DNA from: Helicobacter acinonychis
Lineage (GTDB): Bacteria > Campylobacterota > Campylobacteria > Campylobacterales > Helicobacteraceae
Direction of reading: 5' to 3'
Length of the DNA stretch: 64,000 nt
Assembly: GCF_900461455.1 (NCBI RefSeq)
Contig: NZ_UGIA01000001.1
Location: 1,364,001 to 1,428,000 of the forward strand
This document shows, piece by piece, positions 1 through 9,846 of the stretch. The position numbers were made by a program, and so were the translations under genes. A model generated the notes under the pieces. That model searched no databases. It saw only the letters and a program-made list of their open reading frames with translations, and had not been told where the DNA came from. Each line of letters begins with the position of its first letter. Positions within the stretch are counted from its first letter, which is position 1.

Positions 1-456
1 AAAGTTGAGCAATTGGCTGACCAAATCGGTGAGGATCAAGCCGATAACACCCTTTCTCAAGTCAATCGCTTATCCAATCTCGCTAACCCCAAGATCTTTT
101 CGCCCAACATGCTCACTTATGGAGGGGCTATGGATTTGATGGTCAATTTCATCAACAATGGTATCATGAGTTTAGGGGTTTTTGGTGGGGTGCAATTCGC
201 TGGGAATTCATGGATTATGTCAACGCCGAGCTTTGAAGGGTTTTTGGTGGAGCAAGCGTTGGTGAGTAAAAAACCCACTTCATTCCAGTTTTTATTCAAT
301 GTGGGTGCTCGCATTAGGGTCTTAAAACACTCTAGCATTGAAGCAGGCGTGAAATTCCCCATGCTAAAGAAAAACCCCTACATTACCGCAAAAGACTTGG
401 ATATGGGGTTTAGGCGTGTGTATTCGTGGTATGTGAATTATGTATTCACTTTCTAG
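1..456 (+). CDS. Outer-membrane protein, 3' end only (Hor/Hof-type)
   Basis: The reading frame is open from base 1, so the gene starts outside the window and only the last 151 codons are present. The text shows alternating hydrophobic strands (FINNGIMSLGVFGGVQFAG, RIRVLKHSSIEAGVKFPML) and ends in YVNYVFTF, the aromatic C-terminal beta-strand that the BAM machinery recognises in H. pylori porin-like proteins. The SSIEAGVKFP segment near the end is shared with Hop/Hor proteins such as the one at 49061. It presumably sits in the outer membrane as a beta-barrel; the ligand is unknown. A terminator hairpin overlaps the stop codon. Confidence 0.85.
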   Translation, partial: KVEQLADQIGEDQADNTLSQVNRLSNLANPKIFSPNMLTYGGAMDLMVNFINNGIMSLGVFGGVQFAGNSWIMSTPSFEGFLVEQALVSKKPTSFQFLFNVGARIRVLKHSSIEAGVKFPMLKKNPYITAKDLDMGFRRVYSWYVNYVFTF

Positions 457-475
457 GGTATTCCCCTAGAGTTTT
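452..475 (+). terminator. Rho-independent terminator after the outer-membrane protein
   Basis: CTAGGG at 453-458 pairs with CCCTAG at 464-469 (plus the flanking T-A pair), followed by GTTTT. The stop codon lies inside the left arm. Confidence 0.6.
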
Positions 476-501
476 AGCGTGCTTTCAATGATTTGAATCA
501 A

Positions 502-1894
502 TTATTCTTTTCTTTTTTCTAAACTTTTGGGCGTCCATTCTGCGTAGTTGAACGCAATATCTTTGGTTATATTATAACAAGTCATTACCTTAGAATTTTT
601 CTTGCCTTGTGTGGTAGCATTCCCCTTATAGATTTCTTTTTTCTCTTTAAAATCCCTATTTGAAGCTTGCTTGTTTTTCGTGCCCCCTAAAGGCGTGAGA
701 TTGCCTAAAGAGTGTGTGTAAAGCTCTCTTTATTCTTCGCTAAAAGTCTTTCGCCCACTGGCTTGAAGGATTGGGCTTTTGAGGTAAGATGCGTTCAACA
801 TGAAAATCGTCATCCTTTTTAATATAAGTGGGGTTGGCGTTATCGCTCATAAAATAATTGACTAAAATGAGAATGGGATTGAGACATGAATTCTTTTTGT
901 TGTTGAGGTTTTGATACAAGTTTTTATCTTCTAGGTTTTCTTTAAAGTGTTGCGTTACATTGTGATTATCTAAATAATTTTTTCATAATAAAAGTAATAT
1001 TTTCAATGCTTTTCTTTTCTTTCAGGGCATTAATAATGTTGCAACAAGTTTGGCCGCGTGTGGATTTTGTCTGCCCTGCAATCCAATCTTGGTAGTAAAA
1101 TTTGACTAACAATTCTTTTAAAGCGTCTATGTCTTTTTGGCTATAGTCGTGCAACAAACTAGTGCACAAAATAACACGCCAATAACCATCATTTCTTTAG
1201 CGTGTTTTAACAGCTCCCCCTTGAAAATATCTGTCGCGTTAACAAACCCCTAGCGTTTAAAACGCTAAAAATCCTTAACGCCATGCTGACATTGGGGCAA
1301 GTGGTTTTAATAAATATGACCCTAAGATAAAGCCACTTAATAAAAGCGTTAATGTCTCCAATCTCTTTTTTCAAGATAGTTTTTTAAGAAAATTGCATTT
1401 TTTAAGTAGTTGTTCTTGTTATTTTTATTCTTAATTTGCATGAGAACTATCAAAATATTTTAATGCATTCTCAAAATCTTTTTTAGCGTTAGACCCTATA
1501 GTGTTAAAACTCAGTCGTTTTCTTTTTTCTTCATCAGTATCGCTTAAACTCTTTTCTAAAAAATCTCTGCTAGTTCGGTTTAGATATTCACGATAAAGAA
1601 CGGCTAAAACTTTTGCAAGTAAGATAAAAGCGCTTAAGCGTTGCTAGCCATCTACAATATCATAGGTGTTGGCATTGGTTTCAGGATCACTGCAAGTTAC
1701 GATTAAGACTAGTGAGCCGCAAAAATAATCGCTTTCCCTATAATTTTCATAATTGAAAAACAAATCGCCTAAAAGCTTTTCGCAGTTCTCTTCTGTCCAT
1801 TGATAAGGGCGTTGGTAGATAGGGATTTGGCAATAGAGTTCATTTTTTAAAATACTTCTTAGGTTGAGATCGTTGCTGTCAATTTTTTTGCCAT
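502..1894 (-). pseudogene. Decayed GmrSD/DUF262-type nuclease gene
   Basis: Minus-strand fragments in several frames add up to one DUF262 protein. The start side gives a segment reading ELYCQIPIYQRPYQWTEENC, the typical N-terminal DUF262 motif. About 80 codons on, the core motif reads IVDG-stop-QRLSAF: the first Gln of DGQQR is TAG at 1645-1647. The middle survives as a 67-residue open frame (966-1169). The far end reads AEWTPKSLEKRKE and stops at 502-504, resembling the DUF1524 tail. Just after the ATG (1892-1894) an A7 run puts the start one base out of frame. The family includes type IV restriction enzymes that cut modified phage DNA. This copy cannot make a product. I call the family from motifs only. 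Confidence 0.75.
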
Positions 1895-1925
1895 AAAAAC
1901 CCCTTGTATGATTTGGGATAGATAG

Positions 1926-1931
1926 ATTATA
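1926..1931 (-). promoter_or_regulatory. Probable -10 box of the decayed GmrSD-like gene
   Basis: The minus strand reads TATAAT here, 31 bases before the ATG at 1894. No good -35 is visible, which is usual for the H. pylori housekeeping sigma factor. Confidence 0.45.
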
Positions 1932-1974
1932 ACATTAAAAAATGTTTTTTTGAAATATTTCTAAATACTAAAAT

Positions 1975-1994
1975 GCATGGTTTGATAGCCATGC
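1975..1994 (-). terminator. Terminator-like hairpin after ald
   Basis: On the minus strand GCATGG pairs with CCATGC around an 8-base loop, followed by a short ATTTTAG tail. The stem is good but the T-run is weak. Confidence 0.45.
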
Positions 1995-2010
1995 GGTTTA
2001 AAACTTGCTT

Positions 2011-3153
2011 TCAAAGTTCATTTAAAACGTCTAAGGGCGATTTGAACGCCACATTGAAAGCTTTAGCGATGCCTTCTTGAGTGATATAGCCGTTATAAGC
2101 ACTCAAACCTCCAAGCGTGTTCGCCACGATTTTAGTGTTAGCTTTTAAAAAGCCCTTTAAACCATGCTCTAAATAATACAACAAATACGGCACACTCGCA
2201 TGGCTATAAGCCATAGAGCTTGTTTTAGCGACAATCCCTGGTATGTTAGGCACGCCATAATGCAATAAATCTTCTTCTACATATACTGGGTTAGAATGGC
2301 TTGTCTGGTGTATGGTCTCTATACAACCCCCTAAATCGCAAGCCACATCAATCACCACCCCTTGTTTTTGCATGCACTTTAAATGCCTTCTTAAAATCAC
2401 TTTAGGGGTTTGGCTCGCTGTCACTAGCACCGCTCCCACTAACCCCACAGCCCCCTCTAGAGCGTGGATGATATTGGCTTCATTCACGCTCAAAACTTCC
2501 AAATCATACAAATGATAATAGGGGTGGTTTTGCAATTTAGCGTAGTCTAATTCTAAAATCGTTACTTTAGCCCCCATTTGGCTTAAAACTTTCGCGCTTT
2601 CCATGCCAACCACGCCGCCACCGATTACGACGATTTTAGCCCTTTGTGCTCCAGATAAACCCCCTAGCATGATCCCCTTGCCCATAAACCCCTTGACATG
2701 CTCTAAAGCCAATAAATAGTGTTGGACTAAATGCGCCGCTAACCTCCCAGCCACCACGCTCATAGGTGCTAAAATAGGGTAGTCGTTTTTAGGTCCAGCG
2801 ATAGTCTCCGTGCAAATAGAAGTGATTTTTTTATCAATAAACATTTCGCACAAGCTTTTTTGATACGCTAAATCCAAGTAGCTAAACAGAGTCGCTTTTT
2901 CTTTCAATAAAGGGTATTCATGCTCTAAAGGCTCTTTGCATTTGACTACCAAATCCTGCCCCCACGCCACTTTATAATCCACGATTTTGGCTCCTACGCT
3001 TTCATACGCAACGTTACTATAACCGCTATTAGCACCGGCATTATTTTCCACTAAAACCCCCACGCCCTTTTGAGTGAGTAACGCCACATCATCAGGCACC
3101 AAAGCCACTCGTGATTCTAAATCCATGCTCTCTTTGACTAACCCAATATCCAT
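2011..3153 (-). CDS. ald: Alanine dehydrogenase
   Basis: A 380-residue protein, the usual size for NAD-dependent L-alanine dehydrogenase, which interconverts alanine with pyruvate and ammonia. The N-terminus carries the family start (MDIGLVKES, ESRVALVPDDV) and the middle holds a Rossmann NAD site (KIVVIGGGVVGMESAKV, about residues 173-189). One stretch, YHLYDLEVLSVNEANIIHAL, follows the NAD domain. It sits beside a broken amino-acid permease and arginase on the opposite strand, which suggests an amino-acid-use cluster. The start is an ATG and the coding frame looks intact. Confidence 0.93.
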   Translation of the reverse strand: MDIGLVKESMDLESRVALVPDDVALLTQKGVGVLVENNAGANSGYSNVAYESVGAKIVDYKVAWGQDLVVKCKEPLEHEYPLLKEKATLFSYLDLAYQKSLCEMFIDKKITSICTETIAGPKNDYPILAPMSVVAGRLAAHLVQHYLLALEHVKGFMGKGIMLGGLSGAQRAKIVVIGGGVVGMESAKVLSQMGAKVTILELDYAKLQNHPYYHLYDLEVLSVNEANIIHALEGAVGLVGAVLVTASQTPKVILRRHLKCMQKQGVVIDVACDLGGCIETIHQTSHSNPVYVEEDLLHYGVPNIPGIVAKTSSMAYSHASVPYLLYYLEHGLKGFLKANTKIVANTLGGLSAYNGYITQEGIAKAFNVAFKSPLDVLNEL

Positions 3154-3340
3154 GTTGCATCCTTTAAAGAATAGTGTTAATTGTGATTATACTCATTCCC
3201 TTAAGCGATTGGGTATCTTTCTTTTAAAATCTCAAATAATCTTACTCTTTTACACAATGAAATGCTTTTTGTTTGTTATCCATTTTCTTATTATTTTTTA
3301 ATTGTTGGTTGGGGTTTAAAATAAAGAACACTTGACTAAT

Positions 3341-3350
3341 AAAGGAGGTG
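3341..3350 (+). promoter_or_regulatory. Strong Shine-Dalgarno of the permease pseudogene
   Basis: AAAGGAGGTG lies just before the ATG at 3355. It fixes the ancestral start, since the first short frame stops after 36 codons. Confidence 0.7.
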
Positions 3351-3354
3351 CATA

Positions 3355-4770
3355 ATGAAAGACAACACGACCTTAAGCAGGGACATTGGCTTAAACCAAC
3401 TGATGATGATCGCTTTAGGTGGGGACGATTGGCATAGGGCTTTTTGTAGGTGCAAGAGGGAATAGCGCTAGCGTAGGTCATTTAGCCATGCTTTTAGCGT
3501 ATTTAATTGGGGGGTTATCGTTTATTCTATTGTTTTATTTTTGGGGGAATTAGCGAGCGTGTATCCTACCACAGGGAGTTTTGGGGGTTATGCGAGCCGG
3601 TTTATCAACCCTAGTGCAGGGTATATGGTCTTTTGGATGTATTGGTTGAGCTGGGTTTTAACCGTGGCAGTGCAATATATCGCTATTGGCTTGCTTATGC
3701 AACGATGGTTTCTTGGCATTTCTGTGTATGTGTGGGTCATTGCATGTGTTGTGCTTTTATTTTTATTGAATTTCTTTTCGGTCAAAATTTTTGCGACAAG
3801 CGAATTTTTACTCAGCACCATCAAAGTTTTAGCGGTCTTTGTGTTTACCATGCTTGGGAGCGTTGGCATTATTTATTCGTTTTATCTGCATGGCTTTGAA
3901 GGGGTGTTTGCTAATTTCTATTTTAGTGGGGAGGTTCAAGGGCTAGAGAAGGGCTTTTCCCTAAAGGCGTGGGGGCGATTTTAACGGTGATTTTTGCTTA
4001 CATGGGCACAGAGATTATGGGCGTTGCCGCAAGGAGAGACTAAAGACGCTAAAAAGTCATGCCCAAAGCGGTTAAAGCGACTTTATGGCGGATCGTGTTT
4101 TTTCTTTTTGGGGGCGGTGTTTGTGGTGTCGGTGTTTTTGCCCATGACGGATGGCGGTTTGACGCAAAGCCCTTTTGTGAGCGTTTTAGAAAAAATCCCT
4201 CTGCCTTTTTTGGGCGTGGGTATTCCTTATGCGGCAGATATTATGAATTTTGTTATTGTGACAGCGATTTTATCCACCGCTAATTCTAGACTATACGCTT
4301 CAGGGAGGATGATTTATGGCTTGAGTCAAAAAAAGATGTTTTTCCCCATTTTTGCAAAGCTTAATGCTTTGGGCACGCCCACTTATGCTTTGTATTTATC
4401 TTTAGGGGTTACACTTGTTGGCATGCTCACTGATGCGTTTGCACCAGAAAAAATCATGGCAAGCTTAATTAATGTGGTGAGCTTTATGGTGATTATTGTA
4501 TGGATTAGCATCAGCGTGGCACAGTATAGGTTTAGAAAAGCGTATGTGGCTTCAGGCAAGTCTTTAAAAGATTTGCCCTATAAAGCCCCTTTTAACCCCT
4601 TAATCCAAATTGTTGGCATCGGCGGGTGCTTGGTGGGGCTTGTGGGTGCGTATATGGATGCGAATGAACGCATTGGAGGGTATCTCACGCTAGTGTTTAT
4701 GGGGCTTTGCTATGTGGCGTATTACGCGAGCAAAAACCAATGGGGCTATCAGCAAGAAAAAGGACTTTAA
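3355..4770 (+). pseudogene. Amino-acid permease (APC superfamily), heavily frameshifted
   Basis: Read across frames this is one APC-family permease: MKDNTTLSRDIGLNQLMMIALGG, then TIGIGLFVGARGN, GELASVYPTTGSFGGYASRF, AYMGTEIMGVAA, and a 200-residue intact C-terminal half with several hydrophobic helices. Visible lesions include an extra G at 3421-3424, a lost T near 3524, a shift near 3950-3965, an extra A near 4026, and a compensating pair near 4051 and 4105. The family imports basic or neutral amino acids through the inner membrane. Its place between ald and rocF points to alanine or arginine as former substrate, but the text does not decide this. No full-length product is possible. Confidence 0.88.
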
Positions 4771-4782
4771 AGGAGCGATAAA

Positions 4783-5733
4783 ATGATTTTAGTAGGATTA
4801 GAAGCCGAGTTAGGGGCGTCAAAAAAAGGCACAGATGCAGGCGTTAGGCGTTTGAGAGAGGCTTTAAGCCTAAAATATAACGATTTAGTAAAAAACATGC
4901 AAATGATTATCCAAGAGCGTTGTGTACTTTATAAAGAGTTTAGATACGCTAAAAATTTTGAAGATTACTATGTGTTTTGCAAAGAAAATTTGATCCCTTG
5001 CATGCAAGAAGTGTTTGCAAAAAAAGATTTTCCTTTAATCTTAAGCTCAGAGCATGCGAACATGTTTGGGATTTTCCAAGCGTTTAGGAGCGTTCATAAA
5101 GACAAAAAAATAGGGATTTTGTATTTGGATGCGCATGCGGATATTCATACGGCTTATGACAGCGATTCAAAACACATCCATGGCATGCCTTTAGGCATGG
5201 TTTTAAATCGTGTCCGTAGCGGGTTTAACCACATGAATGAAAGCGAAGAAAAAGCATGGCAAAAGCTTTGCTCTTTGGGGCTAGAAAAGGGAGGGTTAGA
5301 AGTTGATCCTAAATGCTTGGTGTATTTTGGGGTAAGAAGCGTTGAACAAAGTGAAAGAGATGTGATTAAAGAATTGCAAATCCCTTTATTTAGCGTGGAT
5401 ACGATAAGAGAAAACATGCAAGAAGTGGTGAAAAAAACGAAAGAATTATTGCAAGAAGTGGGTATTATTTATCTTAGTTTGGATTTGGATATTATGGATG
5501 GCAAGCTTTTCACCTCTACCGGCGTGCGCGAAAATCATGGGCTAAGTTTTAGCGAGTTAAAACAATTGCTAGGCATGCTTTTAGAAAGTTTTAAGGATAG
5601 ATTGAGAGCCGTTGAGGTCACCGAATACAACCCCACGGTAAGTACCAAGCACACCAATGAAGAAGAGAAACAGGTTTTAGAAATACTAGATCTCATCATC
5701 AAGCACGCCAAAAACAACAGCGCCAACCATTAA
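4783..5733 (+). CDS. rocF: Arginase
   Basis: A 316-residue arginase that splits arginine into ornithine and urea; in H. pylori the urea feeds urease. Metal-binding signatures are visible: SSEHA (GGDHS position, about residues 87-91), LDAHADIHT (about 113-121) and SLDLDIMD (about 233-240). The segment ESEEKAWQKLCSLGLEKGG between motifs is the extra stretch typical of Helicobacter arginases. It starts 12 bases after the permease stop with AAAGGAG as ribosome site, so it was probably co-transcribed with that gene before it decayed. The frame is intact. Confidence 0.95.
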   Translation: MILVGLEAELGASKKGTDAGVRRLREALSLKYNDLVKNMQMIIQERCVLYKEFRYAKNFEDYYVFCKENLIPCMQEVFAKKDFPLILSSEHANMFGIFQAFRSVHKDKKIGILYLDAHADIHTAYDSDSKHIHGMPLGMVLNRVRSGFNHMNESEEKAWQKLCSLGLEKGGLEVDPKCLVYFGVRSVEQSERDVIKELQIPLFSVDTIRENMQEVVKKTKELLQEVGIIYLSLDLDIMDGKLFTSTGVRENHGLSFSELKQLLGMLLESFKDRLRAVEVTEYNPTVSTKHTNEEEKQVLEILDLIIKHAKNNSANH

Positions 5734-5769
5734 AAAGCGATTTTAATGCGTCTATCTTCATATTTGATT

Positions 5770-6600
5770 TCATTCTAATACAAGGATTTTTTCCAAATCT
5801 TGTTTGAAAGCTTCTAGCACCTTTCTCCTGGCTCTTTTTTTGGTGCGGTGTTTGTGGGGGTATTCTCCAATGGGTTTTTCATTTAAGGGGATCTCCCAAT
5901 AAGGTAAATCCTTTTGTTTCTATAAGCTCTGCTTCGCATTGGGTAAAAAAATTATCGTAGTTGAAACAATCTTTCCCCGGCTCTTATTTTCCCATTGATT
6001 GAAGAGCCTTCATTTGGGATGCCAAGCACCTTGGAACATCTTAAAAGCTTTCCTAATCCTTTAGCGAGACCGACTAAGAAAAACGAGATTTTTGCTTTGC
6101 AATTTAGCCAAAGCGTCAAAATGCATGAGCTCTAAATCTTTTTACTTTGAACGCAAGAGATGAGTAAAGAATGGCCCCATGCGTGATGCAAAAAGTCAAT
6201 CTATAGATAAACTCGCTTGTGTTGTTTTTAGCCCAACAAAGATTGATCCCTAATGGCCCCTCATGAAAGAATTTTTGATCGCATGTGAGATTGAAGTGGT
6301 AACACCCCCCTCTATTTTTGCACGATGGAAAGTAAGGGTTTGCACTTTTAAAAGAGAGGCAGTTTGGGAACTAGATCCTTTGGGTAATAAGCTCTCTATC
6401 GTTCTTATTTTCAGGCCCATTAAGCTGGCTTTATCTGTGTATTCTTCTATATACTTGGTTTCAATATTGTTCAACCCTTCAGACGATAGCAGTATCTGTA
6501 TGATATTGGTCGTAACTGCTAACGCTTCTTCTTTGGAGTGTTTGATTCTGCCACACGCTAAAAATCGTGTGCTTTTTGAAACGATACGCGTTGAATGAAG
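5770..6600 (-). pseudogene. Unidentified decayed minus-strand gene
   Basis: I do not recognise the family. The minus strand gives successive coding-like stretches in different frames: from 6600 to about 6250 (contains KIEGGVTTSISHAIK), then about 6275-6120 (HEGPLGINLCWAKNNTSEFI), then about 6110-5990 (LAKGLGKLLRCSKVLGIPNE), and finally 5925-5770 (DLPYWEIPLNEKPIGEYPHK, then a basic stretch, ending LEKILVLE and TGA). Composition and order suggest one protein of roughly 270 or more residues broken by at least three shifts. The plus-strand open frame at 6263-6598 looks like a shadow of it. A restriction-related origin is possible because the neighbours are similar relics, but this is a guess. Confidence 0.5.
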
Positions 6601-6656
6601 CCTTTAAAAATAAAATGACAGATTTTTATTGTTCTAGCAAAAATAAGATTAAACCC

Positions 6657-7724
6657 TCACAACCTCTTGTTGAGTTTTTTAAAATACCAAAGACTAATAA
6701 TTAAGAATAAGAAAAAGGGCAAAAGCACGCCAAGTTCAGGGATAAGTATCCCTGAAATGCTAAACTTCCCTAATGCAAAGAATAGCCCCCAAACAACGAG
6801 CGTGATAATGATGAATTTTAGCCCCAAAAGAGCTAGGTTTTCATAGCGTGCAAGGCTTGGCGAAAAATAGGCGATAAACACGCTTAAAAACGGCACAAAA
6901 AAGGGCAAGATCGCAAACACATACAAAAACGAGCGCACTTTTTTGGTGTCTGCCTTTTGACGCACTAGAGCATGCAAGGAAAAAAGAGCGTCCATGATAG
7001 AAACCGCGGGCTTGTTTTGGTAAATGGTGTCTAAAACTTTAGGGCGGAAATTTTTGAGCGTTTTAAAGGTTTCTAAATGCATAGCGCTTAAAGCGTTATT
7101 GCCTAAATCAAAATTTAAAGGCAGGCTATAGATGGTGGCGTCATGCAAAGTCCAGTGTTTGCCTTCAAAAAAGGCCTCATTGGCTTCAGCATAAGATTCT
7201 AAAGTCTTGTCTTTCAGGCGAAAAACCTTGATATTTTGAGCTTTTTGCAATAAGGGATCGATCTTGCCAAAATACACATAGTCATCGTCATATTTCACTA
7301 GCAAATGCTCTGAAACGCTCAAAGAATTGTCTTTATAGATCAAATTTTGCGTTTTTTCCTCCATATACACAAAAGGAGTTGCATTCAACCCCACATAAAT
7401 CGCCGTGAAAAACAAGCTAATGAAAAAAATGGGTTTTAAAACCTGGCATTTGGAAAAGCCAATGGAGAGCAAAGCGGTGTATTGGTTGGATTTAATGAAA
7501 GTGATATAAAATAAAACCATCGCTAAAAGCAAAGAAATGGGCAAGGTGTAATTGAGGGCAAATAAGATGTCATAGGTGAAAAATAAGATAATCATGTTCG
7601 CAGAATCGGGCATTTTGTCGGCGTATTTCAAGCTATCAATACCTACAAAAAACAATTCTAAAGCTAAAAGCACGATTAAAAAATATTTGAAATAATACCA
7701 CCCTACAAATCTAAACAAACGCAC
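6657..7724 (-). CDS. lptG: LPS export permease, LptF/LptG (YjgP/YjgQ) family
   Basis: A 355-residue inner-membrane protein with the LptF/G plan: membrane segments near residues 10-30, 50-75 and 95-118, a soluble periplasmic beta-jellyroll part (about 120-260), then three C-terminal membrane segments (about 262-350). LptFG with the LptB ATPase pulls lipopolysaccharide from the inner membrane toward the outer membrane. It is the last gene of a minus-strand run, 9 bases after pth. Only one LptF/G-type protein is in the window, so the choice of G over F follows the usual H. pylori annotation. Confidence 0.8.
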   Translation of the reverse strand: MRLFRFVGWYYFKYFLIVLLALELFFVGIDSLKYADKMPDSANMIILFFTYDILFALNYTLPISLLLAMVLFYITFIKSNQYTALLSIGFSKCQVLKPIFFISLFFTAIYVGLNATPFVYMEEKTQNLIYKDNSLSVSEHLLVKYDDDYVYFGKIDPLLQKAQNIKVFRLKDKTLESYAEANEAFFEGKHWTLHDATIYSLPLNFDLGNNALSAMHLETFKTLKNFRPKVLDTIYQNKPAVSIMDALFSLHALVRQKADTKKVRSFLYVFAILPFFVPFLSVFIAYFSPSLARYENLALLGLKFIIITLVVWGLFFALGKFSISGILIPELGVLLPFFLFLIISLWYFKKLNKRL

Positions 7725-7733
7725 TTTAAACCC

Positions 7734-8294
7734 TTAAGTCTCTATCGCTAAAGGTTTTTTAAGCGTGAAATGATTGCACATGGCGTTAAAATCATTGCAT
7801 TCTATAAAAAATTTTAGGGCGTTTTTAGCATGTTCAAACACAGCGTTTTTTAAAGGCTCTTCGTTTTCGTTAAATTTAGAAAGCACATGCTCGGTGGCAT
7901 TAGTCCCCTTAGAAATCCCCACTCTCAAGCGATAATAAGCGTTAGAGCACAGAGCGTCAATGGATTTTAAGCCGTTATGCCCTCCATTCCCTCCGCCATT
8001 TTTAAACTTCACAACGCCTAAAGGTAAATCCAAGTCATCATGGACAATTAAAAGCTCTTTAGGTTTGTAAAAATTTTTAGTGCTCAAAACGCTTTCACCA
8101 CTTAAATTCATGTAAGTTTGGGGTTTGAGCAAGATAAAATCTTTATAGATGCATAAATGAGCGTTGTGTTTGGGAGAAAAAGTGAAAGAAAGATTCAATC
8201 CACTAACGAGTGAATCTAGAATATCAAAGCCAACATTATGTCTGGTGTGAGCGTAACGCAAAGTAGGGTTACCTAAACCTACTAAAAGCGTCAT
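7734..8294 (-). CDS. pth: Peptidyl-tRNA hydrolase
   Basis: A 186-residue Pth that releases peptides from prematurely dropped peptidyl-tRNA. Typical landmarks are [20 protein letters not shown] (residues 5-24, with the catalytic His before NVGF), [14 protein letters not shown] (Asn near 68), [11 protein letters not shown] (catalytic Asp) and [12 protein letters not shown]. The gene follows rplY by 7 bases on the same strand, the common ctc-pth pairing in bacteria. Confidence 0.95.
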   Translation of the reverse strand: MTLLVGLGNPTLRYAHTRHNVGFDILDSLVSGLNLSFTFSPKHNAHLCIYKDFILLKPQTYMNLSGESVLSTKNFYKPKELLIVHDDLDLPLGVVKFKNGGGNGGHNGLKSIDALCSNAYYRLRVGISKGTNATEHVLSKFNENEEPLKNAVFEHAKNALKFFIECNDFNAMCNHFTLKKPLAIET

Positions 8295-8301
8295 GATTAA
8301 A

Positions 8302-8838
8302 TCACTTCGCTTTAATCACACCGATCACAGCGATAGAATCATGATCTAAGATCTTAACATTCTCATGTTTTTCTAAATCGCGCACCAAAATAGACTCATT
8401 CACATCTAAAGGGGCTACATCCACTAAATAGTGATTGGGCAAATGCTCTGGAGCGCATTCTACGCTAATACGCTTTTTAGAGAGCATTAAAATCCCTTTA
8501 TTTTTCAAGCCCACTGGAGTGCCTTGGTATTTAACAGGGACTTTAAATTTAGACTTTACGCCTTTAGTGACAGCGAGTAAATCCACATGGATAAGCTCGT
8601 TAGTGACAGGGTTTTTTTGGTATTCTTGAACTACAACTTCAAAAGTCTTATCCCCTAATTTCACCGGAAAAATCAAATGCTTTTTTTCCTTAAGGTATTT
8701 AATGAAAGGGTTTAATTTGAACGCACAACTCACATTTTCAACGCCCTTACCATAAACATTTGCGATTAGATAGCCATCTTTTTTTAAAGCTTTAGCGTTA
8801 GCTTTAGTAATACTCTCTCTAATAACGCCTTCTAACAT
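8302..8838 (-). CDS. rplY: 50S ribosomal protein bL25 (Ctc type)
   Basis: A 178-residue long-form L25: an N-terminal 5S-rRNA-binding domain (to about residue 95, with [10 protein letters not shown] and [19 protein letters not shown]) and the C-terminal Ctc beta domain ending in VIGVIKAK. It binds 5S rRNA in the large ribosomal subunit. It is directly upstream of pth in the same minus-strand run, with 54 bases between it and the transaldolase gene before it. Confidence 0.92.
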   Translation of the reverse strand: MLEGVIRESITKANAKALKKDGYLIANVYGKGVENVSCAFKLNPFIKYLKEKKHLIFPVKLGDKTFEVVVQEYQKNPVTNELIHVDLLAVTKGVKSKFKVPVKYQGTPVGLKNKGILMLSKKRISVECAPEHLPNHYLVDVAPLDVNESILVRDLEKHENVKILDHDSIAVIGVIKAK

Positions 8839-8892
8839 GTCAATCCTTTAAAATAAAATAAGGGTCTATTCTATCCAAAAAACCCTTAAAAA

Positions 8893-9843
8893 TCAAAAAC
8901 TCTTTAGAAGCTTTTCAAAGGATTGTTTGAATGCAATCAAGCCTTCTTTAAGGAGTTTTTGAGCAGTGTTTTCTAAATCAATGTTTTGCGTTTGTAATTC
9001 TTTTTTAAACGCTTCAATTTCTGCACTTTTTAAAGGGGTTTGGTATTCTGTATTGAGATTAAGTAAATAAGCGTTTAAAGCGTCTAGGGGGGCTGTGTTG
9101 ATAGAGTTTTTAAAGCATAGCGCTTTAATGTAGTAATCTTTAGCTAAAGCATTGGATTTAACGCCTGTGGATGCAAAAAGGGTGCTTGTGAATTTGCTAG
9201 CATGCTCATTGATTGTATGATAGCACTCTATGGCGTTGATAATCCCACTTTTAGCTTGTAAGTTTTGAACCACTAGGGGGTCTATTTCCTTATCAAATCG
9301 TGAGACAAACACGCTAATGACCGCTCTTTTTTGTGCATCTTTAGCCAATATTTGAGCGATCTCGCCCGCAATTTTGGGCGAAAAGACTAAAGTTGCATTA
9401 ATGGGAATAGAGGCTTTAGCTAAAGCACTGACGGCTTCAAGTCCGCTCTCACTCGCTGGGACTTTGATCATCACATTAGGGCGATTTAATATTTTAAATA
9501 ACCGCTTGGCTTCATCAATGCTTTTAGCCGCATCGTCTTCTAAAAAAGGGTCAATTTCTAGGCTAATGTAACCATTTTTAGGGTCTTTTTCATGTAAAGG
9601 CATTAACGCATTAGAAGCTTGTAAAATATCCTTTAACGCCAAAGTTTCATAAATTTCTTTGGCTTTTTTGCCTTTGAGTTTAGCGATTTCATCTTTATAA
9701 AATGCGCTTTTTGTAATCGCCTCACAAAACAAGCTAGGGTTACTGGTCGCCCCACAAATAGCCCCCTTATTAATGAGCTTTAAAAAGTCGTTTTCTAAAA
9801 AATCCTTTTCTATAAAATCGCACCACAAACTAAATTCTTGCAT
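8893..9843 (-). CDS. tal: Transaldolase
   Basis: A 316-residue transaldolase that moves a dihydroxyacetone unit between sugar phosphates in the non-oxidative pentose phosphate pathway. The start [16 protein letters not shown] leads to the [13 protein letters not shown] strand; the Schiff-base Lys lies in [12 protein letters not shown] (about residue 128), followed by INATLVFSP and [11 protein letters not shown]. The stop-to-start gap to murE, upstream, is 3 bases, so the two are probably co-transcribed. Confidence 0.93.
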   Translation of the reverse strand: MQEFSLWCDFIEKDFLENDFLKLINKGAICGATSNPSLFCEAITKSAFYKDEIAKLKGKKAKEIYETLALKDILQASNALMPLHEKDPKNGYISLEIDPFLEDDAAKSIDEAKRLFKILNRPNVMIKVPASESGLEAVSALAKASIPINATLVFSPKIAGEIAQILAKDAQKRAVISVFVSRFDKEIDPLVVQNLQAKSGIINAIECYHTINEHASKFTSTLFASTGVKSNALAKDYYIKALCFKNSINTAPLDALNAYLLNLNTEYQTPLKSAEIEAFKKELQTQNIDLENTAQKLLKEGLIAFKQSFEKLLKSF

Positions 9844-9846
9844 GTT

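Noticed and set aside
1250-1270. Palindrome TAGCGTTTAAAACGCTA as a possible terminator or binding site
   Set aside because: It lies inside the GmrSD-like relic, with no T-run and no gene end beside it.
6263-6598. Plus-strand open frame of 111 residues
   Set aside because: It runs opposite to the coding-like minus-strand relic, has no ribosome site, and its hydrophobic runs look like a reverse-complement shadow.
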